Positions 8,739 through 18,168 of a DNA stretch of 64,000 nt are shown here, piece after piece; the first letter of the stretch is position 1, and each line of letters starts with the position of its first letter. A program made the position numbers and the translations under genes. The DNA comes from Sandaracinaceae bacterium. Its GTDB lineage: Bacteria > Myxococcota_A > Polyangia > Polyangiales > Sandaracinaceae. Location of the stretch: contig JACKEC010000014.1 in assembly GCA_020633195.1 (NCBI GenBank), positions 434,001 to 498,000 of the forward strand. The letters run 5' to 3'. The notes beneath the pieces are model-generated. The model had not been told where the DNA came from. It did no database searches and was given only the letters and a program-made list of their open reading frames with translations.

Positions 8739-8909
8739 GTGTCGCAGATCCGCTGGTCGGCCGAGGCCGAGAGTCGCCTGAAGAAGGTCCCGTTCTTCAT
8801 CCGCCCGTTCGTCAAGCGCCGCGCCGAGTCGGCGGCGCGCGAGCAGGGCCTGAGCGAGGTGACGAGCGCGCTCCTCGACGCCATCAAGGACGCGGAGCAC
8901 CGGGGCTGA
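8739..8909 (+). CDS. Small PCP_red-domain-like protein (56 aa)
   Basis: GTG 8739 to TGA 8909 encodes 56 residues. The pattern IRWSAEAESRLKKVPFFIRPFVKRR...A.E.G...VT is that of the short PCP_red domain (first described at the C-terminus of protochlorophyllide reductase subunit B, and also found as stand-alone small proteins in non-phototrophs). Here it is the entire protein. Features supporting a real gene: the family-like W, the PFF(I/V)RP core, a TAGACT box 6 nt before the start, and third-position GC. The last 26 bp overlap the 3' end of aat on the other strand. Its function outside pigment biosynthesis is unknown; no bchlorophyll gene is nearby. Confidence 0.65.
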   Translation: MSQIRWSAEAESRLKKVPFFIRPFVKRRAESAAREQGLSEVTSALLDAIKDAEHRG

Positions 8910-9621
8910 CGAGCCGCTCGAGGGCCTCGGCCGGGGTCATCGTGAAGCGCCAGCGCCCGCGCCGGGTCGGGAGCGTCAACGCCTCGTGCAGGGCCGCGAG
9001 GAAGCGTGAGCGCGGCCAGCTCACGGCGCCGAAGCGCGCGAGGTGCTCGGTGTAGACCTGACAGTCGACGATCGCGAAGCCCCACGTCACGAGGTGACCG
9101 AGGAGCGTGACGAACGCGACCTTCGAGGCGTCGGGGCGGCGCGCGAACATCGACTCGCCGAAGAACACGCCGCCGAGCGAGACGCCGTAGAGGCCGCCGA
9201 CGAGCTCGTCGCCCTCCCAGGCCTCGACGCTGTGGGCGAGGCCGAGCTCGTGGAGGCCGAGGTAGCCGTCGACGAGGTCGTCGGTGATCCAGGTCCCCGC
9301 CTGGGTCGGGCGCGGGAGCTCGCCGCACGCCACGATCACCGACTCGAACGCGGTGTCGACGGTGATCTCGTAGGGCTCGCGGCGGACGACCTTGCGGAGC
9401 GAGCGCGACACGTGGACGTCGGGGAGCTCGATGAGGAAGCGCGGGTCCGGCGAGAACCACAGCAGCGGGAAGCCCGTGGTGGGCCACGGGAAGATCCCCT
9501 CGCTGTAGGCGAGGATCAGGCGGCGCGGATCGAAGTCGCCGCCGACCGCGACGATGCCCTCGTCCGACGCCCCTTCGGGCGGCGGGAAGATCAGCTCTTC
9601 GCCGAGGAGGTAGACGGGCAA
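8884..9621 (-). CDS. aat: Leucyl/phenylalanyl-tRNA--protein transferase
   Basis: A 245-residue cytoplasmic enzyme, of normal family length. It transfers Leu or Phe from aminoacyl-tRNA to proteins that start with Arg or Lys, creating primary N-degrons. Family motifs are clear: EGIFPWP, WFSPDPR, then in the GNAT-like half HSVEAWEGDELVGGLYGV, GGVFFGESMFAR, ASKVAFVTLL, and DCQVYTEHLARFGA. The start is a TTG at 9621, 10 bp after the clpA stop; no stronger start is available without losing the conserved N-terminal PVYLLGEE. It follows clpA in the same direction, so aat, clpA and clpS are very likely co-transcribed. The 3' end overlaps the PCP_red-like gene. Confidence 0.93.
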   Translation of the reverse strand: MPVYLLGEELIFPPPEGASDEGIVAVGGDFDPRRLILAYSEGIFPWPTTGFPLLWFSPDPRFLIELPDVHVSRSLRKVVRREPYEITVDTAFESVIVACGELPRPTQAGTWITDDLVDGYLGLHELGLAHSVEAWEGDELVGGLYGVSLGGVFFGESMFARRPDASKVAFVTLLGHLVTWGFAIVDCQVYTEHLARFGAVSWPRSRFLAALHEALTLPTRRGRWRFTMTPAEALERLVSPGAPRP

Positions 9622-9631
9622 GCGCGCCCCG

Positions 9632-11905
<2,274 letters not shown>

Positions 11906-11941
11906 GAGGTACTCGGAAGGATAAGGCCCTGGCGTCGGACG

Positions 11942-12277
11942 TCACTCGCCGTCGTCGTCTTCCTCGGGCTCCATGGTGAGTCGCAGCGGGTACTGCCGCT
12001 CGAGCGCCATCTCCTCGACGGTGCGGACCTTGGTCTCGGCGATCTCTCGGGTGAACACGCCGGCCACGCCCAGTCCGTTGTAGTGGACGTGGAGCATGAC
12101 GCGGACGGCCTCGCTCTCGGAGTGGTGGAAGACGCTCATGAGGACCTCCACGACGAACTCGCGCGTCGTGTAGTCGTCGTTGTGCATCAGCACGCGGTAC
12201 ATGCGCGGTCGCCGGACGCGCTCTTGTTTGCGCGTCTCGACGATGACGCCGTCGTCTTCGTCCCACTTCTCGCTCAT
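11942..12277 (-). CDS. clpS: ATP-dependent Clp protease adaptor ClpS
   Basis: A 111-residue cytosolic adaptor. After an acidic N-terminal tail it has the ClpS core: PRMYRVLMHNDDYTTREFVVEVL with the NDD pocket residues that bind the alpha-amino group of an N-degron, then VFHHSESEAVRVMLHVHYNGLGVAGVFTREIAETK, where the H-x3-A/V region binds ClpA. The C-terminus is an unusual acidic run (EPEEDDDGE). It presents proteins with Leu, Phe, Tyr or Trp at the N-terminus to ClpAP. The gene precedes clpA and aat, which completes an N-degron module. Confidence 0.95.
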   Translation of the reverse strand: MSEKWDEDDGVIVETRKQERVRRPRMYRVLMHNDDYTTREFVVEVLMSVFHHSESEAVRVMLHVHYNGLGVAGVFTREIAETKVRTVEEMALERQYPLRLTMEPEEDDDGE

Positions 12278-12312
12278 GCGCCTCGCACCCGGGTCACCAG
12301 CGTAACGCCGGC

Positions 12313-12318
12313 AGTATA
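12313..12318 (-). promoter_or_regulatory. Candidate -10 (TATACT) for clpS-clpA-aat
   Basis: On the minus strand an AT-rich patch reads TTATATACT, 35 nt before the clpS ATG and in otherwise very GC-rich DNA. No good -35 hexamer is seen at 16-18 bp. It could give the N-degron genes a promoter separate from the upstream operon. Confidence 0.4.
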
Positions 12319-12322
12319 TAAG

Positions 12323-12796
12323 TCACTCGGCGTACGACGGCGACGCTTCGCGCGCCGCTCGCATCGCCGACTCGAGCTCGTAGAGGCCGAGGCCCCCGAA
12401 GGTCGGCTCGACGTAGAGCGCGTCCTCGCGCTCCGCCACCTCCACCCGCACGGCCACGCGCTCCTCGTCCGCCTCGACGGCGCGCACGAGCTCCCACGGG
12501 ATCCTCTCCACCTCGCCCGCGTGGGCGAGGTGGAAGCCCGCCTCGGTGAGCTCGAGGTAGCTCTTCGTCGGGTCGGCGGTCTCGACGCGAGATCGCGCCC
12601 AGCGCCGGAACCAGAACACGGCGACGAACCCGCCCGCGACCACCGCGATCCAAGTCCACAGGGGGGGCCGGCTCGCGGCGAGCCAGATCGCCCCGATGAC
12701 GCTCGCGATCGCCGCCCAGAACCGCAGCAGCCCCGCGTCCGACGTGCGCGCGTCGAGCGGCAGCGTGCGGAACGGGCTCGGGGGGGCGTCGGTCAT
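12323..12796 (-). CDS. Small two-helix membrane protein
   Basis: A 157-residue protein. Two adjacent hydrophobic helices (about residues 23-40 and 46-65, LLRFWAAIASVIGAIWLA and WTWIAVVAGGFVAVFWF) are followed by a cytosolic domain of about 90 residues (YLELTEAGFHLAHAGEVERIPWELVRAVEA) that resembles PH-like membrane-anchored domains, a weak match. Its ATG overlaps the TGA of the upstream lipoprotein gene (ATGA), so it is translationally coupled to it. It lies 45 bp before clpS. Function unknown. Confidence 0.6.
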   Translation of the reverse strand: MTDAPPSPFRTLPLDARTSDAGLLRFWAAIASVIGAIWLAASRPPLWTWIAVVAGGFVAVFWFRRWARSRVETADPTKSYLELTEAGFHLAHAGEVERIPWELVRAVEADEERVAVRVEVAEREDALYVEPTFGGLGLYELESAMRAAREASPSYAE

Positions 12797-13188
12797 TGCA
12801 GCGTGATCCGCGCGTACAGGACGACGTTGGTCGAGTTGCGGACCGAGATCATCGACTCGTCGATCGCGATCAGCCGCGCGAGGTCGCCCGACGCGGGCGC
12901 GGGGGCGTCGCCGTCGGCCTCGAACGAGATCCAGATGTCCACGTCGCGGGGCACGCGCCCGAGCCCGTGCTCGACGTCGATCGTCGCCTGCGCGGGGTAG
13001 GGCAGCCAGAGCACGCCGTCCCCCGACCAGGGCGAGCTCTCCCACACGCCCTCGGGGCTCACCGTCGCGTTCGCGAGCTCGGGCGAGCCCGCGGCGTACA
13101 GCACCGTGTCCCCGGTGGGCAGGCCGTTGCAGCCGCCGAGCCCGAGGCTCGACGCGAGGAGCCCGGCCGCGAGCCACGCGCGCCTCAC
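12793..13188 (-). CDS. Small lipoprotein coupled to cobA-hemD
   Basis: A 131-residue exported protein starting at GTG 13188, which overlaps the TGA of the upstream cobA-hemD gene (GTGA). The signal peptide RRAWLAAGLLASSLGLGGC ends in lipobox LGGC with Cys20. The mature domain is predicted beta-rich (VLWLPYPAQATIDVEHGLGRVP, DVDIWISFEADG, MISVRNSTNVVLYARITL). No family is recognised. The tight coupling to tetrapyrrole biosynthesis on one side and a membrane protein on the other looks conserved-operon-like, but a functional link is only inference. Confidence 0.65.
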   Translation of the reverse strand: MRRAWLAAGLLASSLGLGGCNGLPTGDTVLYAAGSPELANATVSPEGVWESSPWSGDGVLWLPYPAQATIDVEHGLGRVPRDVDIWISFEADGDAPAPASGDLARLIAIDESMISVRNSTNVVLYARITLQ

Positions 13189-14705
13189 GCGAACGCCTCG
13201 CGCAGCGCCTCGACGAGGCCCTCGCTGGTGTAGTCCTTCGGGACCACGTGGACGGGCCAGCCGCGCGCCTTCGCCGCGTCCGCGGTGATCGGCCCGATGC
13301 AGGCCACCGTGAACCCGGTCGCCACGGCGTCGGCGTGCTCGCCGAGCGCGTTGGCGACCTCTCGCACGGTCGACGGCGAGGTGAAGGTGAGCACGTCCAC
13401 GGTGCGCCGGTGGACCGCGTCGCGGATCGCGATGGCCGCGTCCGCCGTCGCGCCCACCGTCCGGTACGCCGGCACCACGTCGACCTCCGCGCCGGCGTCT
13501 CGGAGCAGGTCCGGCAGCGCCTCGCGGGCGACCTCGGCGCGCGGCAGCAGGACCCGCAGCCCCGTCACGTCGCCCGCGGAGAGCACCGCCTCGGCCGCGC
13601 CCTCGCCCTTGTACTCGTCGGGCACCACGTCGGCCTCGATGCCGTGGGATCGCAAGGCTTCTTGCGTGGCCGGCCCGATCGCGCAGACCCGCGCGCCGCC
13701 GAGCGCGCGTCCGTCCTTGCCCTGCCGGGCGACCTCGCGGAAGAACCGGTCGACGCCGTTGGCGCTCGTGAACACCACCCAGGCGTAGCCCATCTCGCGC
13801 ACCGCGGCTCGCAGGGGCTCCATGTCCTCGGGGTCGGCGATCCCGATGGCCGGCGCGAGCACCGCCTCGGCGCCCTCCTCGCGGAGGCGGCGGGCGAGAT
13901 CGTCGCTCTGGTGCGCGGGGCGCGTGACGAGCACGCGCTTGCCGAAGAGCGGCTGCGCGTCGTACCAGCGCAGCGCCTCGCGCAGCGTCACCACCTCGCC
14001 CACGATGGTCAGCGCGGGCAGCCCGATCCCGGCCTCGCGCGCGAGCTCCGCGATGGTGCCCACGGTGCCGACGACGCAGCGCTGGCTCGGCAGCGACGCG
14101 TTCTGCACGACGGCCGCGGGCGTGCTCGGGTCGCGGCCGTGCTCGACGAGGAGCTTCATCAGGCTCGGCAGCTTGCGCATGCCCATGAAGATCACGAGCG
14201 TCTCGGCGCCGGTCGCGAGCTTGGCCCAGTCGTGGCTGCTGCGGTCCTTCTCGGGGGACTCCGTCGCGGTGAGGTAGAGCACCGAGCTCGAGCGCGTCCG
14301 GTGGGTCAGCGAGATGCCCGCGTAGGCCGTCGCGGCGAGCGGGGAGGGCACGCCCGGCACGACCTCGAACGGGACGCCGCTCGCCGCGAGGTGCTCCGCC
14401 TCCTCGGAGCCGCGCCCGAACAGGTACGGGTCGCCGCCCTTGAGCCGGACCACGACCTTCCCCTCGCGCGCCGCGCTCACCATGCGCTCGTTGATCCGCT
14501 CCTGGCGATCCGACGGGCGCCCCGCGCGCTTGCCCACGAACTCGTGGACCGCCTGGGGCGCGTGCTGCAGCAGCTCCGGGTGCACGAGCGCGTCGTAGAG
14601 CACGAGGTCGGCCTCGCCGAGGCGACGGACCGCCTTGACGCTGACGAGCTCCGGGTCTCCGGGCCCCGCGCCGCAGAGGATCACTTTGCCCCGAGGGCTC
14701 GACAT
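13185..14705 (-). CDS. cobA-hemD: Uroporphyrinogen-III C-methyltransferase / uroporphyrinogen-III synthase fusion
   Basis: A 506-residue bifunctional enzyme. Residues 1 to about 250 are an SUMT (CobA) domain that methylates uroporphyrinogen III to precorrin-2 with S-adenosylmethionine: GAGPGDPELVSVKAVR, VVRLKGGDPYLFGRG and the VPGVPS / GISLTHR motifs are intact. Residues 255-506 are a HemD (uroporphyrinogen-III synthase) domain: GKRVLVTRPAHQ, VVFTSANGVDRFF, CAIGPATQEALR, LTFTSPSTVREV. The pair catalyses consecutive steps at the haem / sirohaem-cobalamin branch point in the cytoplasm. The ATG is 7 nt after a TAGGCT box with no Shine-Dalgarno. It heads a coupled operon with the lipoprotein and membrane protein genes. 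Confidence 0.93.
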   Translation of the reverse strand: MSSPRGKVILCGAGPGDPELVSVKAVRRLGEADLVLYDALVHPELLQHAPQAVHEFVGKRAGRPSDRQERINERMVSAAREGKVVVRLKGGDPYLFGRGSEEAEHLAASGVPFEVVPGVPSPLAATAYAGISLTHRTRSSSVLYLTATESPEKDRSSHDWAKLATGAETLVIFMGMRKLPSLMKLLVEHGRDPSTPAAVVQNASLPSQRCVVGTVGTIAELAREAGIGLPALTIVGEVVTLREALRWYDAQPLFGKRVLVTRPAHQSDDLARRLREEGAEAVLAPAIGIADPEDMEPLRAAVREMGYAWVVFTSANGVDRFFREVARQGKDGRALGGARVCAIGPATQEALRSHGIEADVVPDEYKGEGAAEAVLSAGDVTGLRVLLPRAEVAREALPDLLRDAGAEVDVVPAYRTVGATADAAIAIRDAVHRRTVDVLTFTSPSTVREVANALGEHADAVATGFTVACIGPITADAAKARGWPVHVVPKDYTSEGLVEALREAFA

Positions 14706-14712
14706 CGGGCAG

Positions 14713-14718
14713 AGCCTA
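14713..14718 (-). promoter_or_regulatory. TANNNT -10 element (TAGGCT) for cobA-hemD
   Basis: TAGGCT on the minus strand ends 7 nt before the cobA-hemD ATG. The 54-bp divergent gap also holds TATCCT for the opposite gene, so the two promoters are back to back. Confidence 0.45.
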
Positions 14719-14746
14719 GCAGCGTCGCTCCGAGCGCGCCGGCTGG

Positions 14747-14752
14747 TATCCT
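14747..14752 (+). promoter_or_regulatory. TANNNT -10 element (TATCCT) for the small acidic gene
   Basis: TATCCT ends 7 nt before ATG 14760; no Shine-Dalgarno is present. It pairs with the divergent TAGGCT box at 14713-14718. Confidence 0.45.
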
Positions 14753-14759
14753 GCCCGCC

Positions 14760-14996
14760 ATGTCCTCGGGTGACGCTCCCCGGCCGCCGCCCTCGGCCGA
14801 CGACTACGACGTGCACGCGCTGCTCAGCGCGGTGCTCGATCAGCCGCCGCCCGAGGACCTCGCGGACCGCGTCGTGAACCGGCTCGCGCTGGTCGAGACG
14901 GTCGTCGAATTCGCGCGCCTGTTCGGGCTCGCGCCGGCCAGCCTCGCGTCGGACGCGGTGCGGCCCGACGAGGAGGACGACGATGCAGACGACTAA
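14760..14996 (+). CDS. Small acidic protein of unknown function
   Basis: A 78-residue protein, rich in Asp, Glu and Pro at both ends (MSSGDAPRPPPSADDYD and DEEDDDADD). The middle is probably helical (DLADRVVNRLALVETVVEFARLFG). It is the first gene of a plus-strand run and its last 14 bp overlap the start of the MscS-like gene, so the two are probably co-translated. The biased codon use and the TATCCT box support a real gene. It could be a cytosolic partner of the channel; this is inference. Confidence 0.6.
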   Translation: MSSGDAPRPPPSADDYDVHALLSAVLDQPPPEDLADRVVNRLALVETVVEFARLFGLAPASLASDAVRPDEEDDDADD

Positions 14997-15840
14997 CCCC
15001 GCCGGCGCCCCGCTCCAGGCGTTCGACGGGGCGACGGCGCTGTGGCGCGAGGTGGTGAGCCACGCGCCGCGCATCTTCGCCGCGATCGGCCTGCTCCTCG
15101 CGGTGTGGCTCGTCGCGCTCGCGGTGCGCGCCATCGTCGGCCGCGTGCTCGGCCTGACCAAGCTCGACAGCGCCGTCGGCGAGACGCGCGTCGGCAAGAT
15201 GCTCACGGCGTTCTCGAAGGACCTGACCGCGTCCAAGGCGGTCGGCCAGATCGTCTACTTCGCGATGGTCTTGCTCGCGTTCACGGTGGCCGCCGACACC
15301 GCCGGCCTCGAGGCGGTGCAGGAGATCCTCGGCTCGGTGCTCGGCTACGTCCCGAGCCTGTTGTCGGCGCTGCTGATCGTGGCCATCGGCGGCTACTTCG
15401 CGAGCGTGGTCGGCCGGGCCGTGTCGAGCGTGCTCAAGGAGATGCGCAGCCCCTACGCGAAGCCGCTCTCCGGCATCGCGGAGGGGGCCCTCCTCATCAT
15501 CGTGCTGACGGTCGCGATCGACACGCTCGGGGTCGACCTGTCGCTGATCACGCAGAACCTGACGCTGGTCGTCGGGGCGGTGACGCTGACGGTGTGCTTC
15601 CTGTTCGGCTGGTCGATGCGCAAACCGGCCGAGGAGATCATCTGCAACTACTACCTGCGCCGCCTCGTGAGCGTGGGCGACCAGGTGACGCTCGGCGACG
15701 TGGAGGGCACCGTCGAGCGCTTCGCGGCGATCGGCGTGGTGGTGCGCGACGAGACGAACGCGCTCCGCTTCGTCCCCGCGCGCCACGTGCTCGACGGCCT
15801 GCGGCGGTCCGCGCCCAAGGCGAAGAAGCACGCGGGGTAG
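14983..15840 (+). CDS. MscS-like mechanosensitive-channel-type membrane protein
   Basis: A 285-residue membrane protein. Hydrophobic helices lie near residues 30-52, 85-105, 118-145, 163-183 and 190-210; the paired TM segments with GGYFASVVGRAVSSVLK and the downstream beta-rich domain (GDQVTLGDVEGTVERFAAIGVVVRDETNALRFVPARHVL) are typical of the short MscS-like / 'TM helix' family, which passes ions in response to membrane tension or acts as a small conductance channel. The beta domain is short, so the full C-terminal MscS vestibule is missing. It starts inside the preceding gene and is 7 bp from the kinase gene, suggesting one operon. Confidence 0.75.
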   Translation: MQTTNPAGAPLQAFDGATALWREVVSHAPRIFAAIGLLLAVWLVALAVRAIVGRVLGLTKLDSAVGETRVGKMLTAFSKDLTASKAVGQIVYFAMVLLAFTVAADTAGLEAVQEILGSVLGYVPSLLSALLIVAIGGYFASVVGRAVSSVLKEMRSPYAKPLSGIAEGALLIIVLTVAIDTLGVDLSLITQNLTLVVGAVTLTVCFLFGWSMRKPAEEIICNYYLRRLVSVGDQVTLGDVEGTVERFAAIGVVVRDETNALRFVPARHVLDGLRRSAPKAKKHAG

Positions 15841-15847
15841 GCTCGGC

Positions 15848-17260
15848 GTGGCGACCACGGCGATCCCCGGCGGGGACGACGCGAGCGACGTCGAGCTCGT
15901 GCTCGCGTTCCGCGACCTCGGCCGCGACGCGGCGTACGGGGAGCTCGTCCGCCGCTATCAGATCCGCCTGTTCCGCCTGCTGCTCGGCCTGTTGTCGGGC
16001 GGCGACGAGGCCGAGAGCACCTGCGAGGACGTCTTCGTCTCGGCGGCCCGCGACATCGTCGAGCTCGAGGACCCCGCGCGCTTCTACCCGTGGCTCGTCG
16101 AGCGCGCGCAGGCGCAGGCCGGCTCGACGCTCACGATGAGCCACGTCACGAGCTCCCTCGACGCGCGCGATCACGTGCTCGGGGCGGTGCGCGCCGCGCT
16201 CGACACGCTCTCGCCCGACGAGCGGATGGTGCTCGTCCTCTCGGAGCTGCAGCGCGACCCGCCCGAGAGCGTCGCGCGCACGCTCGGTCGCCCCGTCGAC
16301 GAGATCGTCGAGCTCCTCCAGACCGCCAAGGCCCGCTTCGTCGCGGAGCTCTCGGAGGTCGAGACGATCGCGTCGCCCGACACCGAGCGCCCGCCGCCGC
16401 CCGAGGTGCAGCCCGGGATGATCGTCGACGGGCGCTACCGCGTCGGCCGCCTGCTCGGTCGGGGCGGGCACGGCGCGGTCTTCGAGGCCGAGCACCTCGG
16501 CCTGAAGCGATCCGTCGCGCTCAAGGTCCTTCGCCCCGAGGGCGCGGCCCACGCGCAGCTCCGCGAGCGCTTCCGGCGCGAGGCGCTCGTGCTCGGGAAG
16601 CTCGATCACCCGTGCTTCGTCGAGGTCATCGACTTCGGTGAGACGAAGGAGGGCCTGCTCTTCCTCGCGCTCGAGTTCCTCGACGGTGAGAGCCTCGCCG
16701 AGATCTTGAAAGGCGGGCCGCTGCCGACCACCGAGGCGCTGACGATCACCCGCGACATCCTGCGCGGCCTCGAGCACGTCCACGCGCAAGACGTCGTGCA
16801 CCGCGACATCAAGCCGGACAACGTCATCCTCGTGACCCAGGAGGACGGCACCCGGCTGCCGAAGATCCTCGACCTCGGCATCGCCAAGCTCGTCACGCGC
16901 GACCACGTCGCCGCGACCGACCCCGGCCTGACCCGCGCGAGCTCCCTGATGGGCACGCCCAAGTACATGTCCCCCGAGCAGGCCGCCGGCGATCCCGTCG
17001 ACGGCCGCGCCGATCTCTACGCCGTCGCCGTCGTCCTCTTCGAGATGCTCTCGGGCGACGTCCCCTTCGACTCCAAGTACGTCTCCGCGGTGCTCGCGAT
17101 GCACATCTCGAAGACGCCACCCACCCTCGCCGAGATGGGCATGGCGTCCGAGGCGTCGGAGGCGCTCGAGGCCCTCGTGGCGCACGGGCTCGGCAAGGAG
17201 CCGGAGGACCGCTTCCAGACCGCGACGGAGATGCGCGAGGCCGTGGAGGCGCTGCTGTGA
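15848..17260 (+). CDS. Sigma-factor-like N-terminus fused to a Ser/Thr protein kinase
   Basis: A 470-residue protein. Residues 15-90 resemble sigma-70 region 2 (VLAFRDLGRDAAYGELVRRYQIRLFRLLL...DVFVSAARD) and 112-168 region 4 (ALDTLSPDERMVLVLSEL...SVARTLGRPVDEIVELLQTAK), as in ECF sigma factors, but the -10-binding residues are weakly conserved. Residues 195-470 are a Hanks-type kinase: glycine loop GRGGHGAV (204-211), Lys226, HRDIKPDN with Asp320, DLG (342-344, in place of DFG) and MSPEQ. No transmembrane helix follows. It might phosphorylate targets or regulate transcription directly; neither is shown. The gene follows the MscS-like gene by 7 bp. Confidence 0.75.
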   Translation: MATTAIPGGDDASDVELVLAFRDLGRDAAYGELVRRYQIRLFRLLLGLLSGGDEAESTCEDVFVSAARDIVELEDPARFYPWLVERAQAQAGSTLTMSHVTSSLDARDHVLGAVRAALDTLSPDERMVLVLSELQRDPPESVARTLGRPVDEIVELLQTAKARFVAELSEVETIASPDTERPPPPEVQPGMIVDGRYRVGRLLGRGGHGAVFEAEHLGLKRSVALKVLRPEGAAHAQLRERFRREALVLGKLDHPCFVEVIDFGETKEGLLFLALEFLDGESLAEILKGGPLPTTEALTITRDILRGLEHVHAQDVVHRDIKPDNVILVTQEDGTRLPKILDLGIAKLVTRDHVAATDPGLTRASSLMGTPKYMSPEQAAGDPVDGRADLYAVAVVLFEMLSGDVPFDSKYVSAVLAMHISKTPPTLAEMGMASEASEALEALVAHGLGKEPEDRFQTATEMREAVEALL

Positions 17261-17332
17261 TGGGGGGCGGAGTCTTCACGTCGTTCGGAAACCCGAGCGG
17301 CCTGACCCCGATGAGGGGGCGAGGAGTATGAC

Positions 17333-18166
17333 GTGACCCAGCCCTCGTTTGCCCCCGTCCAAGCGGCCCCGCCGAGCCAGGTGTGGATCGACGCGGAGCG
17401 TCGCTGGGCCGAAACGGACCGCTACGACGTGAAGTTCAGGGACGCGATCAAGGCCGCGATCGACCAGATCGCGCTCACCGCCGTCGGTGCGACGGTTCTT
17501 CGGGCGCTGAAGCGTGAGAGGACGCTGATCACGCTCTACGAGAACATGCCCAAGGACGCCATAGAGCCGTCCAAGCGCGCCGTGGCCAGCACGTATTCCG
17601 ATCTGGACGGTCTCGCCGCCGGAGAGCTCCTGGGAACCCGCAGCACGTCACCGACTGACGGCCCCCGCGGAACCGGGCTCGGTTGTCCGTCGACCGTGTA
17701 CGTGCGCCTCCAGCGATCCCGTGCACACCCCGCCGGTCTCGACGGCGTGCTCGTCCACGAGCTCGCCCACGCGATGCGAGCGGCGTGGGGGGAGGGTCGG
17801 GTGCGGCCCGCCTTCAGCCTGCCGGTGGCCAGACGGTTTCGATTTCCGAAACCTGAGGAGTTCTTCGCGCAAGCGATCATGAACATGTATCTGGTCGAGA
17901 GGGGTCGAAACCCGATCGTCGGCTACGACCCGCGCGCTCCCGGCTTCATCCCCAAGCGCGGACCCGAGGGACGCTCCGCGCGGATGCGGGAGGCGGTCGA
18001 GAACAAGGTCCGCCTCGAGGAGCAACGGTACTTGCGAGGGATCATCGCGCGGACCTCCAGCATGCGCGGGGTGATCAACGAGCTGGCTACGTTGCGTGTG
18101 CCCTACAACCCCTTCCGCGACGTCGATCGGCCGGACGCGCGGACGCACCTGCCAGCGACCTACTGA
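17333..18166 (+). CDS. HELAH zinc metallopeptidase, M91/effector-like
   Basis: A 277-residue protein beginning at GTG 17333, 6-8 nt after GAGGAG. The central motif LVHELAHAMRAAWGE (His142, Glu143, His146) with a downstream PEEFFAQ (Glu175/176) fits a gluzincin-like metallopeptidase, and the order (N-terminal helical part, a G-rich TGLGCPSTVYVRL strand, HELAH, EEF) resembles the M91 family that includes the type III effector NleD. Sampled GC is near 63 %, about 10 points below neighbours, and there is no signal peptide. It is a single gene, ending 2 bp before the convergent TPR gene. Could be a toxin-type effector or a resident protease; moderate confidence for the fold, low for the role. Confidence 0.6.
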   Translation: MTQPSFAPVQAAPPSQVWIDAERRWAETDRYDVKFRDAIKAAIDQIALTAVGATVLRALKRERTLITLYENMPKDAIEPSKRAVASTYSDLDGLAAGELLGTRSTSPTDGPRGTGLGCPSTVYVRLQRSRAHPAGLDGVLVHELAHAMRAAWGEGRVRPAFSLPVARRFRFPKPEEFFAQAIMNMYLVERGRNPIVGYDPRAPGFIPKRGPEGRSARMREAVENKVRLEEQRYLRGIIARTSSMRGVINELATLRVPYNPFRDVDRPDARTHLPATY

Positions 18167-18168
18167 GA

